From Nepenthes gracilis (taxonomy: Eukaryota; Streptophyta; Magnoliopsida; Caryophyllales; Nepenthaceae), in assembly GCA_033239525.1 (NCBI GenBank), contig BSYO01000019.1, forward strand, positions 10,832,592 to 10,896,591: 64,000 bases of DNA. Reading direction: 5' to 3'. Positions 11,133 to 23,703 of this stretch are shown here, piece by piece. The number at the start of each line of letters is the position of its first letter. The stretch's first letter is position 1. The position numbers were made by a program, and so were the translations under genes. The notes beneath the pieces are model-generated. The model searched no databases, was not told where the DNA came from, and saw only the letters and a list, made by a program, of their open reading frames with translations.

Positions 11133-12011
11133 TGTTAGAAAGGTCAATCTGTCAAGGAAGGCTCTATCTGTCAGACGGCCCTCATTGTTAGGAAGGCAAG
11201 CACTGTCAGCGTCCAAACTGTCAAAGAATCAACTGTCACAAGCAAGATTCCATAATGGCTGACCTGTCAGTCTAGACAAAATGTTAAAATGGCCTAACCC
11301 TTGGACAAGAGTCTACAATCATTAAAAGTGAAAGTTTGGACCCAGAAATTAGAGAAATGCAATGCTACATAAAGACCATGTTCTGGTGGTCAAAGAAACT
11401 ATAGCCATGATTCCTTAATTCATGTGGATGTACCAACATGGAAAGTTCATAATATGTCTCAATGATTTGGTTGATCAAAGCATGAATGCCATATCTCATC
11501 AGTTAGAGAAACCATCCATCCCTAATGATCCCACTCTAAGTTGTCAATTAGCCTAAGTAGTTACTATGATATTTACTAGATATGGACTAATGCCTCTATA
11601 AATATATGGTCTCTTGACAAAGAAAGGACATTTGCACTTGTGAAGTACAAGTCATGCCGCACTTAATCCTACAAAATTCCAAGATCCAGATCAATCTAAT
11701 TCATTTATGAACCTTCTACGCAACCAAAAAAAAATATCTAAGGCTCAAAGCTTGTCCTTCGAAAGCCATTACAACCCCCTTCCAAGTCTTATTCCTCATT
11801 TACTATTTTGGCTAGTGCTATATTCACTTGACCGTCCAGAGGGCAAACAGAAGAGTTTTCTCTTACTTGTGATCTTTTATTTGTAATTGTGGTATGCATG
11901 ATCCAAATTCTTTAATCTACAAGCCCAACCAGGAATCTCTCAAATCAAAGTTTTTGCATTATGAATCAATGATGATATACATAAAACAGTCAGCGCGCAA
12001 AAATTCTAACA
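11133..12011 (+). mobile_element. candidate solo LTR (8-bp inverted ends)
   Basis: The segment begins TGTTAGAA and ends TTCTAACA, a perfect 8-bp inverted terminal pair with TG...CA ends. It has a TATA-like TATAAATATATGG near 11596, as an LTR promoter would. Its 5' part holds many irregular CTGTCA units (11150-11275). The flanking pentamers CATGT and ACAAT do not match, so no TSD supports it. The chance explanation is not excluded. Confidence 0.45.
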
Positions 12012-12364
12012 ACAATAAGAAGAATAACTCTTATCCTTGACCTATTGACTCTTTATCTTTTGCCCTGAGTCATATTCTATTCAAGCATCTTTGGTTATTT
12101 ATCTTACTGGATCCTCGCACTTACATCTACTGCCGTGAAAGACAAGAAGTCTAACTACAATTAATAATATCAATGTTAAACAATTAACAACTATTCGAAT
12201 ATACAAAAAACCCCATGCTCAAATGGTCAAGTGGAAGTAGGGTAAACAAGAAGAAATTAATTGACTTGAACATTTCTTTTCTTCTGGATTATCACTTAAC
12301 AAGAAATACACGGAAAAGACAGGAAGAAGAAACATTTCGAATCAAAACATATACTCCATTGTTA

Positions 12365-12386
12365 TCTCTCTCTCTCTCTCTCTCTT
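12365..12386. repeat. CT dinucleotide microsatellite
   Basis: Uninterrupted CT run at the intron side of the exportin leader exon. On the transcript strand this is a GA run. Confidence 0.85.
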
Positions 12387-12460
12387 TCTCCACCAAATTC
12401 TATAGCAATCACAACGCCATTTCAAAGCCTATGCGGTTAATAATCTGAAATTAGTTTCAC

Positions 12461-12665
12461 CTTCGATTTCTCGAAAATTGACAAGATTAGTGCAGGAATC
12501 AAGGAAGAATACTCTGTTGAGAGAGAGATGATCTTACGCTAAGGGAAGAGTTTAAGAGAGCGTCCCTTTGAGCAGAGAGAGATAGGGTCGGATTTACAGG
12601 TTCATGAGGAATTCGCCGTGTTAATTTTCAAGAGAAATAGAGGGAGAGACTAAGACAACATGGGA
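12461..12665 (-). other. 5'UTR exon of the exportin gene (approximate)
   Basis: Expected leader exon about 30 bp downstream of the TATA box. Two donors are possible: GTAAGA at 12537 (better consensus) or GTGAAA at 12460. The right limit is inferred from TATA spacing, not seen directly. Confidence 0.5.
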
Positions 12666-12690
12666 GGGTTCAAATTGAGCAAACCTAGGG

Positions 12691-12700
12691 GGTATTTATA
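12691..12700 (-). promoter_or_regulatory. TATA box of the exportin gene
   Basis: TATAAATACC on the minus strand, followed by pyrimidine-rich leader sequence. It is the only good TATA near the start of the transcribed region, and the Tat LTR begins roughly 80 bp upstream of it. Confidence 0.6.
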
Positions 12701-12775
12701 GACAGCCGTAAATGCTGCGAAATTGCGAGAGATTCGCCGGCTTGGAGGTTCCGCGACCCCACAGCGTAGGTAATT

Positions 12776-13691
12776 GTAACACATTACGCAAATTATTTTC
12801 TAAAAATAAATTAAAAATATCTCGACTATCCTGTATCCAAGATTTTATTTTTAAATTATAATACTAAAAAAATTCCAATTTGTTATTTTCCAGGACAATT
12901 ATAGAAATAATAGATAATATTATGGATTTTTAGCATGTAATTATTATCAATGATCGTTACAATAGTACACAGCAGGCCTGAGTTCAATACACAGAAGTAA
13001 AGAAGGCCTAAATAACAATAATCTAATAAAAAATCATTTGAACCTATGAAACAAATGACGCAATGGTTGACCCAAAAGACACAACCTGAAATGTCTAATA
13101 TTGAAAGAGTAATAATAGATATTTAATAAGTAGTTTCAGATGGTTACTATACCAATCTAATTATTAGAAACAATACAAACCTATCGTTAAATGAAAGTGG
13201 CAATTACATACACAAATAACACCCATCATCACTAAAAAGACATAATATCCACGCATTGATTTAGGGGTCCGCTAACCAATGATACCTCTCACTATAAATA
13301 TAATTTCTCTCCCACAGAAGCGCAGGACGAAATTAGATAGATTACAAAGTCAGACGCTTTTCATATTAGTACATTACTTCCAAAGCCGCTCCCTTAGTCA
13401 AACGCATTCAAAGGAGTATTGCACTCCAAACAAAAACACTTAATCTCCTTTCACTTACATTCTTGCACTTATTTCCTCGCATTTTTCTCATTCAAGTAGA
13501 AAGATTTTTGAATTGAGTATCGAAAGATATATCGAGAAGTGAGACCCATATTTCACTTACCTTGTATTCATTTTATTGTGATGTGCAACATTTAAATTTT
13601 AAGTAATAAAGATCAGACCGATTTTTGAATGGATTCCCTTGTAAGGTGGCTTCCTAATTCATTTAACAATCTGAATTTTTGAAACACATCA
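12776..13691 (+). repeat. 5' LTR of the first Tat element (left end approximate)
   Basis: The right end is firm: ...CATCA directly before TTGGCGCC. A TATA-like CACTATAAATATAA lies near 13293. The left end at TGTAACAC is a guess based on the 930-945 bp LTRs of the other two Tat copies. Confidence 0.5.
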
Positions 13692-13712
13692 TTGGCGCCA
13701 CTTGTGGGGTCG
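13692..13712 (+). promoter_or_regulatory. Tat primer-binding site
   Basis: TTGGCGCCACTTGTGGGG follows the LTR. The copy at 57443 reads TTGGCGCCGTCTATGG, and the decayed minus-strand copy at 31987-32003 aligns with it. Confidence 0.75.
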
Positions 13713-13748
13713 ACAATAGTCTAACCACACAACAGAGAAAAATAGACA

Positions 13749-15317
13749 TGACTAACACTAGGATACAAACAAGTGTGCCAACCAAAGATATCATCTCGCA
13801 TGGTGATGACCCGACAGTAGGTAGTCAAGAAGATACTTACCGAACCATAAAAATAAAACATAGAGATGCTTGGCGGCCCGGTGGATACGATGTCCAAAGT
13901 CTTCCAAACCATCTACACTAGATTGGAGGGACAACCGTTGGTGGCTCCTTCCTCCAACTTCCACACTTCAGTATCTAGAAGGAGGAATCAGAGGAAGAAA
14001 CAGCCCATCAAGGAAATGGTTCAGTGGCCTGATGACCTTAAGATCCGAAAGGCCACGAGTGATAAAGCCCAAATCTGGCTGGAAGGCCAATTGAGTCTTG
14101 GAGTACAAGATGAAAACCCATAGTGGTAAAATCCGCATTATTCTCAAGACGATCGATGCTTTTCCGTCCGAGAAGAAGCTTCATGTAGCACCCTGCCAAA
14201 AAGGGCTCATAGTCAGCCGGTCCAGCATGTATCCCCGAACCACTTAGAGTTGAGGACTTTTCTCAATGCTAAGAGGATTTCGTCCACTTCTCAGGTGTAG
14301 AAGAGAATTCAAAAGATCAAGTAGCAATTGTTCAGAGGAAGCACGAGACATACACTTGGTCGACTTGAGTAGGTCATCGTTTACAAGGGAGATCATGATA
14401 TAATAACTCCCTAGCAAATTTAAAATGCCGACCCTAGAACCCTACGATAGAATTTTCGATCCTATGGACCATCTAGATCATTTTTATACTCTGTTGGGAT
14501 TCCAAGGCCTAGACGATGTAATATTATGTCTCTAGTACCCATTGACCCTCAAAGGAGATGCTCGAATTTGGTTTTATCGGTTACAACTAAATTCGATCAA
14601 AACTTCAAAGAGTTGGCTAGTAATTTCCTGTCGCAGATTATCTCTAGTTGAAGAGAGAAAAGGTAGTCATGGCACCTTATTCCCATCTAACAAGAGCCAA
14701 ATAGAAGTCTGAAATGATTTTTAACTCGGTTTAACGTAGAGGCCCAACAGATATTAAGGCTAACCGATGAGGTAAAATTGAACTCCTTTATAATGACCAT
14801 ACAATCGAATGATTTCTTCAAGCACTTGGTCTAATTAAAGCTCAAGATCTTTCTTGAGGTAGAGATCATCACCCCTGCATACATTGTCCTTGAAAAGGCT
14901 AATGAAGTAAAGTGGTCAGAGCACACAGATTATTATCCGGGATCAAGGAGTGGGAAGAAAAGGAACAAAGACAACTTCAACATCAAAGATCCAAGGAAAC
15001 AACCGAGGATAGAATTGAGTGCCCAAAGAGAGTTTATGCCACGGAACCTAACTCCATTAAACGACATTCGGATGAATATCCTCATGTAGATTTGGGACAA
15101 GAAATTCCTAAAGTGGCCTAAGATGCCCAAGAACCTAAAAGGAAGAGATTTGTCAAAGTATTATTTCTACCATCAATCTTTGAGTCATAGCATCGAGAAT
15201 TGTTTTACTCTACAAAGAGAAATTGAGACCCTTATCAAGAAAGAAAATCTCAACAAGTTTTTAAGAGACCTAGGACAAGCCTTTGGGAGAGCAAATGAAG
15301 AGGAGTTAGGGTTGTAG
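13749..15317 (+). pseudogene. Tat gag polyprotein remnant
   Basis: It starts near MTNTRIQTSVP, continues through the linker, and enters the gag core near 14430 (YDRIFDPMDHLDHFYTLLGF, then LTLKGDARIWFYRL), the typical Tat capsid-like block. The nucleocapsid region at 15150-15290 reads KYYFYHQSLSHSIENCF followed by LQREIETLIKKENL, a Tat-type motif ahead of protease. Several frameshifts and stops are present. Confidence 0.8.
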
Positions 15318-16029
15318 GAGTAGCCATGCAATTAGGTTGCAGCTGAAATAGTGAATATGGTGTCCACGAAATCACCAAGAAATAAAGTTCCTAACTACCT
15401 AGAAAAGACTTGTAGTAGCAAGAAGTAAAGGATAGGAGAAAGAAATGATATCATTAGTTTTAGTAATGATGATACGACTTGTATAATATCTCCATATTTC
15501 GATCATCTTGTTGTATTTGTACTTATTTTGGATGGTATCTACGATTACTAATTGAAATAGTCTTTATTGATAATGAAAATTTAAAAAATTTATTGTATAA
15601 TAATACCTATTCTAAGTTCGGATTAAAAAAGGACCAAATGAGACCGGCTAAGGGTCCCCAATACAAACTAGATAATGAACCTATTTCGATAAGGAAACCA
15701 TTCAATTGGAGGTCACACTACGAATGTATCCAAACATAATGGCATGCATGCTCATAATCATAATAGTCGACCTACCTTCATCTAGAACGCTATTTTGGGA
15801 TGACTTTGCCTAGTTACATTCAGAGTAATGATGTCTATCCTACATCTCAAGATGAAATTCATGACAGCATGTGGTGTTGGAGAGGTTTTAGGTGGCCAAG
15901 TCATCGGCTAGGCAGACTACTTATCTCAGGTTAGTCAGGTGATTCTGAATCAGCTGATTGAAGATTTTGACCTTTGGGACGAAGCAACACTATTGTATGG
16001 TCGATTCAATGAGTTAACTAATCACATCC

Positions 16030-17043
16030 CATTAGATTTGAACGAGCCCAAGAAACGTGTATAAATTGGGAGCTCTCTATTGGATCACATGAGTCAGCAG
16101 CTAATGACTTTTCTATGGTAAAACTCCGATGTTTTTTCATAGACACTAACTGACATGCCGGAGATTCCAACAAAGGTAATGGTCCATAGGTTGGCCTTTA
16201 TTCCTGATCATAAGCCCGCCAGGTAGAAGTGGAGAAACCAATCCATCAAGAAACTAATTATCATGAGAGAAGAAGTCAGGAAGTTACTCAACGCTTGCTT
16301 TATAAGGGAGGTCTAGTATTCAGATTGATTGTCAAATATAGTTCTTGTGAAGAAAAGTAATGAAAAATGATGGATACGTGTTAACTTTACCAATATGAAT
16401 AAAACATGTCTGGAAAATATGGATGCCTATTCAGGCTACAACTAGATCCAAATGAGTCCCGATAACAAAGAGTATACCTCCTTTATGACCGACTAGGGGA
16501 CATATTGTTACAAAGTCATGCACTTCTGTTTGAAGAACGCATGAACCACATAGCAAAGGTTCATGAACAAAATGCTCGAAGTGCAAATTAGACGAAATAT
16601 AAAGGTATATGTGGATGATATGCTCATCAAAAGTATAATAATCAATGACCATATTTGTGATCTAGGTGAAACTTTCAAGGCACTCCGAGCGCATCAAATG
16701 AAACTAAACCCAACAAAGTGAGTGTTTGGAGTAATATTTATAAAGTTCTTAGCTTTATTGTGTCTCACTTGGGAATCAAAACGAACCCTGAGAAGATAAA
16801 AGCTATCATGGATATAAACCAACCTCGAACTATGAAGGAAATCCAGAAGGTAACCGAATACTTGCAACGCTCTCCTATTTTTTAGCAAAGTCAACAGAGA
16901 AATATCTACTCTTCTTCAAGGTCATGAGAGGAACGAAGGCAGATGGTTTCCAATAGACAACAGGTTTCAGGTAGCCTTTCAAGAATTGAATGAATATCTT
17001 GCCTATTCACTTCTCTTGACCTCTCCACAAGAAGGCGAGGAAT
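16030..17043 (+). pseudogene. Tat reverse transcriptase remnant
   Basis: Recognisable blocks: HKPAR near 16215, EEVRKLLNACFIREV, WIRVNFTNMNKTC, and the catalytic box VYVDDMLIKS near 16605-16635, then MKLNPTK. Stops interrupt the frame throughout. The reading continues after the nested insertion at 21567, in the same frame if one 5-bp target copy is removed. Confidence 0.85.
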
Positions 17044-18878
17044 GATATATGTGACAATCCACATCCTCTTTTTCATTATTAACCATTATCAAAGTTAATT
17101 AATGTGATGCACATACATAAGATCCATACAATCCCCAAGTTATTAGTGGCTCTAACATCGTACTATAGGAGTGCGATGTTGGATCTTGTTAAGGAAAGAT
17201 GCTTGTGAAAAAAATCTAATAAAATAACTGCAAATCTCCTATAGAAGCATACATAATATCTAGAATAGTTTATGGAATCAATACTAAATTAATATCACCA
17301 AAATAGAATATATTATTTCATATTTTTAAAGTTTTCCATAATTTCAGTATATCAAAATCGGAAATAGATATCCTAAGCGTGAAAATCCATCTTTCTAAGT
17401 ATAAAAACTCCAATCATTATTCCTATTCATCTGACATTTGCTTATGTGACTCATTTAAAGGTTAATAAAATAGTAAGAGAGTGAGTCAAATACTTAACAA
17501 AACAGTACATATAGCAATAAATATGCACATTATACTTAAAATAAGTAATCGGAAGGAATATGAGTCATAATATATACATAAATATAAAAGATGAACATAA
17601 AATATTTTCATAATGTATTTAACTTTCTTTTTCTTATCCTTTTATTGTCTTAATAGTCAAACACATTAAAAACTTATTTATCCTCAGGAATATAGGCCAG
17701 TAGACATTGCAAACTAACGGAACGGACGATCGCGAAAAGGATTGTATTTGTTTTTACACAATCTAAGGCCTTATCCTTCTATTCAATATCTAAAGATGGG
17801 TGGTACATACCTATAACCCAATAGATGGGGCCATAATTTGCTTTTATTTTCCTGCAGGTTAGGGGCAATTCCTCAATAACTATTACTATATTTAAGGTAT
17901 GTTAGAAAATATTACCCATTGAATAATTCTTAGTCTAATTTTTTATTTTTTTAAATCATTGTGAAAACTCTACACTTTTTTTTTTATTCTTCATAAATTT
18001 TTTCAATTTCAAGAGAAAATAATTATAATTCATAGTATATGGCAAAGTTCCTAAGAATCTTCCATTGACAAATTTTTCTTTTCTATAAGAACTGGAATCA
18101 TAACAAATTTCAAAGTTTAAAAAATAAAATCCAACAAAATCAATCCTTGAAATTTCAGATTTGCAACATACAACACTGAAATTTAGTTATTCAGTAACAG
18201 ATTTTCAGATCTAAAAATCAGCAAGGTATAATATAGCAATAGGCTTCAACTTTGAAAATTAGCATTTAAAATTAGCAAAACACAATACAATAGCATATTA
18301 ATAAAGTCAGCAATGCATGAGACAATAATATATCCAGTAAAAAAAGGGATAAACATGATACAACAACATATAAAAAATCCACAAGTATATTACAGCAGCA
18401 ATATCACGAATGAATATGAAATTCTTTCAATAAAATCATGAAGAAATGATTTTTGTGCCATATTAACTTTAGAATTTTAATGGAGACAAGTATTAAAATA
18501 ATAATATTCAAAAGAATCGGTGAAAATTGACAGTAAGAGAAATAAAGAACTTAAAATGCACTTACCTTTACTTGATATACCAAAATTTTTACTTTGAACC
18601 TTCCGAATCGAGCTATCCAGAAGCTTTTCCCCTTTTCTCTCTTTTCTTCTTTCTCCTTTGACCTTTCTCTTTCTATTCTCTCTCTCATTAATTTCTTCTA
18701 CCGCTTAAAAATGTGGTGAAGCTGATCCTCGGCCGACTTATAACGGACCCACATTCGAGCCAGCCTCAGGCGTAGGATAGGCATAACCATTCTATTTTCG
18801 GTGCCTATTAGTATGCTCGGGTGTGCTTCGAGTGGGCCCTGCTTTGCTCCCGGTGCCTCAGGCATCCGGGAGGCGTGA

Positions 18879-21414
18879 TGTGAAGGAGCAGATTTTTTTT
18901 TTAATACTTCAAAATCTTTTTGTCAGAATTCATCTTAAGCTAAGTCCCAAGATGAAATAGTTAAATGAGATGGTCCAGACTGGACCAACACATGCAAGCT
19001 TACAAAATATAGACTTATATATATATATATATATATATATATTCATAATATATACACAAGATTATCCAACGTCATGTAATATTCACGGCTCCAACTCTTT
19101 TAACATTTCATTTCATTAAAGCAAAATTCGTACAAAGATACCATTCTAAAACCTTAATAGTGGAAGTAGATCTATTCCAAAATGCATATAAGTGGAAGCA
19201 TAGTCATTCATTCATTCACAGTTTGAGATAATTACATCAAAATTCTCAAAAATCTTCAACAGATTTTCCGATTCCAAAATCCTTCATTGCTAAACTTTAT
19301 CTATTCCTACTCGTCCGATACCAATTCAACAATTTTATCTGGAGGAAAAAAATTATAACAGAGTGAACCAAAACTTAGCAAGGTACCGAAAACATACAAT
19401 ATAAATCATAAATGCAATAACATAAAGTCATAGAAAATACTGGAGTTCATGATCAATACCGATTCCGAAGTTTTTAATTCGATGCCATTTTCCGAAGTTC
19501 ACAGTTCAATGCAAATTTTCAAAGTAAAAATTCTATATTTTAATGTCAATTTTTTCCTAAGTACAAAATCCAGCATTAAAATCCAAAGTTCACAATTCAA
19601 TATCGATTTTCGAAATTCATGTATAGGGTCAAATTTTTGAAGTCTATAATGCCATGTCATTTTCATTGGTCCTTCCATTTTTAATTTCATCATTCAAAGG
19701 GACCTAGGCTAGTAGACCCTACCAACCAAGGGGGAGAGTAATCGAGGATAAATTGTGTTCACTCCACATAATCAAAGGCTCAAGTTTCCAAAGTCATATC
19801 CATTTTCTCCCTGTATAATGCCCTGTGGATGGCAATCATCTCATATCATTTCCTCCTTATACAACGCCCCAAGGATGACGATCATATCATATTATTTCCT
19901 CCCTATACAATGCCCGAAGATGGCGATCCATGTATCACTCTATGGATAGAGTTATCCTCAATTACCACCAACGTTCTAAGGCATGTCAGAGAACCTTATC
20001 TGATTGTGTCACAATTCTAGGTTCAATGCATTTATTCAAAGTTCAAACAATATTTATCATATTTCAAGGCCGATTCAAAGTTTACATATTTCCATGCTTT
20101 GGTCAATTTCAAAAGGCCTTCATAATTTTTACATTCCAATTTCTATATAAGATTTCCATGCAAAATAATCTAGTCATGAAATGAACAGAAACATGGGTCA
20201 ACATATAAAAATCAAGGTCAAGAGTTATTTTCATGCAACGCAGTTCCAATTGTAACTTGATTAATAAAACATGTGCTAAAACACGAAATCAGAGTTAGGA
20301 ATTATAGATTTTCAAAATATGAAACTACAGATTTTCAAAATATGAAACTTAGTTCAGAATCATAAAATTTATGCATGCTTCATAATGAAACTCAGAAAAT
20401 GGGATTTAGAACATAATTATCAAAGCAATGACATAGAAAACAAGCTCCAAATCACTCATGTATTAAAATATTCTTAAAACCTGAACTTAAAATGAAGAGT
20501 ACAGTTGCCTGATTTCCAAACTCTTTACTCCAACTAGACTAAGGCTCTCTCTTCCCTTTCGCCTCTTACTTCTTCTTTCTTTTACAGATTTTCTAATTTC
20601 TTTTTCAGACTAGAAGCTCAATATTTATAAATGATGAGTTAGGTGGGAGTTGGTGGGGTAAGTCACCTACTTGTACTTCTTTTTCTAGAACGTCAACAAG
20701 GTAGGTAGGAGTTGTTTACCTACTCTGGGTAGGTGAAAATTGTTAACAAGGTAGGTAAATCTACTCTGGCTATTAACAAATTCAGTCTTAATCCAATTTT
20801 AATTTACTTCAGTTGTTTGCAATTGTAGGTAAAGCATTTGACAACTTTACTCCTTGTTCTCAACATCATACACTCCGGCTTTATCCATATCATCAACGCT
20901 ATCCATCATTAGTTTATTATGTGTTTCAATCGGTCATCAACCCCGGCTTCATTTCTACATCATTTTCGGCCATCATACTAGATCATCACTATGGCCTCCT
21001 TACTATACCACATCAAACCAACCTCCATCACACACTAGGCCACTCCGGCCTTAACACATTGACAAAGCACTCCGGTTTTCCATCACTTTAGCTCCGGCCT
21101 CACCAATCATCAAATCCGGCTTCTATATCTACATCTACTTCACCTTCCATGTCATCATCTACTTCGGCCTCCATTACCTCATCATTAACTTCGGCCTTCC
21201 ATCAATTCCATCCACTCTAGTCTCATCTCCTTAAGTTCAGCCTCCCACAACTCACAGGGCCACTCCGGCCTCCAAGCTACTTCTCCACTCCAACCATCAC
21301 CTTTGCCTCTCAACTTTAGCCTCATCACAAGACCACTCTGGCTTACAAGGCCACTTCGGCCTTTACAAAATCACTCCCCAATTATTATGTTGTCTTTGGG
21401 ATTGGGATCTCACA
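18879..21414 (-). mobile_element. 2.5-kb solo LTR (same family as the LTR at 59691-62196)
   Basis: Plus-strand start TGTGAAGGAGCAG plus a T run, and end GGGATCTCACA. The LTR at 59691-62196 starts TGTGACGGAACAG plus T run and ends GGGATCTCACA. Inner blocks also match (for example AAGGCATG...GAGAACCTTATCT near 19978 and 60491). Flanks CGTGA (18874-18878) and CACGA (21415-21419) differ only by transitions that a CGCGA ancestor explains. A TATA-like TTTATAAATA lies near 20623-20632 on the minus strand. The U3 end at 20930-21370 is full of irregular CCGGCCT(T/C) units. Confidence 0.8.
19016..19042. repeat. TA dinucleotide microsatellite
   Basis: Uninterrupted TA run within the 2.5-kb solo LTR. 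Confidence 0.9.
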
Positions 21415-21566
21415 CACGAAGTAGGCATAGCAACATCGGCCCTTGGCCGGATGCGCGACTTGTCTGGTTTGTAATTTTTTAAACCTTATTTCCCATGTCA
21501 TTTAACCCAAATTTCAATTTTATTAACTAAATTAATCACCATTAACATAAGTTATAAAAACTTGAA

Positions 21567-22345
21567 CCTTACAACATTTCTATTTGGCAATGTCTGACAT
21601 AGCGCTAAGTTCAGTCTTAATCAAGCAAGAATTCAAGGTACAACAACTTGTCTATTATGCTAGTAAAATCCAAACCGACACCAAAATTTGTTATGTGCAC
21701 ACCGAAAGGATCGCTTTAGCATTGGTTTACTCTAACAGGAAGTTGCGATTATACTTCCAAACTCACAAGATTATCGTCCTTAAAGACCATCCAATAAAGG
21801 GGATTCTACAGAAACTCAACATGTTCGAATGATTGATTAAATGGACCATTCAAATTGGGTAAGTTTGACATGAAATTTTGACTGTGGTTGACCATAAAAG
21901 GTCAAGCCCTCACAAATTTCAGAATTAAAATGACATCTATGATTCCAGATGACATTTACACAAGCGAAGACACCATCGTCCAGAGGAGGCTCTAACCTGA
22001 ATCTTGTATGTGATCGGGTCCTCATCCCATTCAAAGATTGGAGAAGGTGCGGTCTTAAGAATTTTGGATGGGTTAGAGATGAAATATTCTATGACACTCA
22101 AATTTTTGGCCACCAACAATGTCGCCGAGTACGAGGCCTTATTAGCCAAACTCAAGTTATCAAAGTAATGTTCAGCCAGAAACCTAATCGTCCATGGTGA
22201 CTCAAAGTTGATCATCAACCAAGTCACCGAAAATTTTAAAATCTCTAACCTATTGCTCACAAGATATCTTGTTAGAGCGAAGGGTCTGATTGAGTCATTT
22301 GATAGGGTGAAAATATTTCACAACTCGAGAGAAGACAACTAGAAG
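21567..22345 (+). pseudogene. Tat RNase H and second (archaeal-type) RNase H remnant
   Basis: First domain 21578-21835: YLAMSDIALSSVLIKQEF, VYYASKIQTD, ALALVYSNRKLRLYFQTH and IIVLKDHPI, typical of the retroelement RNase H. Second domain about 22090-22330: ATNNVAEYEALLAKLKL and HGDSKLIINQVTENF, the extra RNase H known in Tat elements. The frame between them is broken. Confidence 0.82.
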
Positions 22346-22519
22346 ACAGATCAACTGGTGAAAGTAGCAACAACCAATAATTCTAAACAATACACCAGAG
22401 ATATGCGAGAAGCCCTCACAACCCTGAGCATAGAAGTCTCAGAAGAAGTTCTTTATATTTCAGATGGTGATACTTAGATGACTCTGTACAGAAGATACAT
22501 AAAAGAGAGCATCTGCTAG

Positions 22520-23703
22520 AAAATCCAGATGACGTCAAGTGCATAAAAAAGACAACAGATTGGTACACTCTTATGGACCGGAGACTGTATCAATGAGGGT
22601 ACTCTATTCCTTACGTGCGGTGTCTAATGTTAGAAGAAGCTGACTATGTACTCAACAAAGTGAATCTTAGCATTTGCGAGTTACACATAGGGGTAAAAAC
22701 TTCACATTCAAAATAATGTGATAGGGCTACTACTGGCCTACGATGAAGTGGCATGCCATGGAATTCGTAAAGAAGTGCGAAAAAATTGTCAAATCCATGA
22801 CAACATCCCTCATCGACGACACATAGAATTACAGACCCTGTAATCACTGGGATCATTCGCTCAGTGGAGGCTTGACATTTAAACTCATCGCCCATTGTAT
22901 TTAGATAAAGGAAATTCATCATAGTTGGCATGTATTACTTCACAAATGGGTAGAGGCCTCTCCGTTGGCATGGATAACCGAGCAGAATACAATAGAATTC
23001 ACTCAGTAGAGCATCATATATGATTTAGGATTCTTGAGATCATACTGATCGACAATGGAGTCCAATTCACTTACAAGAGATTCATCAACTAATGTACGAG
23101 TTTAGAAATTCGTCTAGTTCACATTTTCATAGCTTATCTACAAGTGAAAGAGCAGATAGAAGTAACAAATTGAATTCTGCTATATGGGTTCACAACGAAG
23201 ATAGAAAACATAGGGGGCTCTTGCATGGATAAGCTACCCTCACTACTGTGGTCCTACCGGACAACACCAAGGGAACCTACACAATAAACACCATTCAATT
23301 TATATTATGGGATTGAAGCAATTATCCTAGTGGAGATCGGCCTACCCAACCTCTGAGTAAAAAGTTTCAACCCACAAAATAACTCCCAATAAATCAAAGA
23401 GTATCTTAACTTGCTTGATGAAACCCAAGATGCAACAAGACTACGTACGATGACTTATCAGTAACGAATTGCTTAGTACTATAATAAAAAGGTAAAAACT
23501 CGCCAATTTGAGGTGGAGACCTAGTTCTACGGAGTATAAAGGCAATAGACAAAACTGCCGACAAGAATAAACCATCCCCTAATCGGGTGGAATTATTTCT
23601 AATCTTAGTGATTCTTTAGAACGACGTGTACAAACAATGCACCTAGAATAGAAAACTAGTTCCAAGGATATGAAATGCCATCCACCTTAAGAGATACTAT
23701 CAA
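22520..23703 (+). pseudogene. Tat integrase remnant
   Basis: Fragments include HGIRKEVRKNCQIHDNIPH, ILIDNGVQFTYKRF (core DNG...F block), LWSYRTTPREPTQ, YGIEAIILVEIGLP, and the terminal WNAIHLKRYYQ that normally ends Tat pol. The zinc-binding and catalytic blocks are heavily altered and no long frame survives. Confidence 0.78.

Larger units (their letters stand above)
9531..12460 (-). other. 5'UTR intron of the exportin gene
   Basis: About 3 kb between the leader exon and the exon with the ATG. It contains a candidate solo LTR (11133-12011), an AC/AT microsatellite and otherwise AT-rich DNA with no supported gene. Confidence 0.65.
17050..21563 (-). mobile_element. Tekay-like solo LTR inserted in the Tat RT/RNase H junction, itself interrupted
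   Basis: Plus-strand ends TGTGACAATCC... and ...GAACCTTACA are the reverse of a minus-oriented LTR. Flanking pentamers are ATATA (17045-17049) and ACATT (21564-21568), two mismatches, consistent with an aged TSD. Deleting the insert plus five bases restores the Tat frame (EE-x-Y-x-YLAMSD). Excluding the inner LTR, it is about 1.98 kb, close to the 2.02-kb LTRs at 50851 and 47978. On the minus strand a GA-rich leader (18605-18690) follows the promoter area. Confidence 0.75.
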
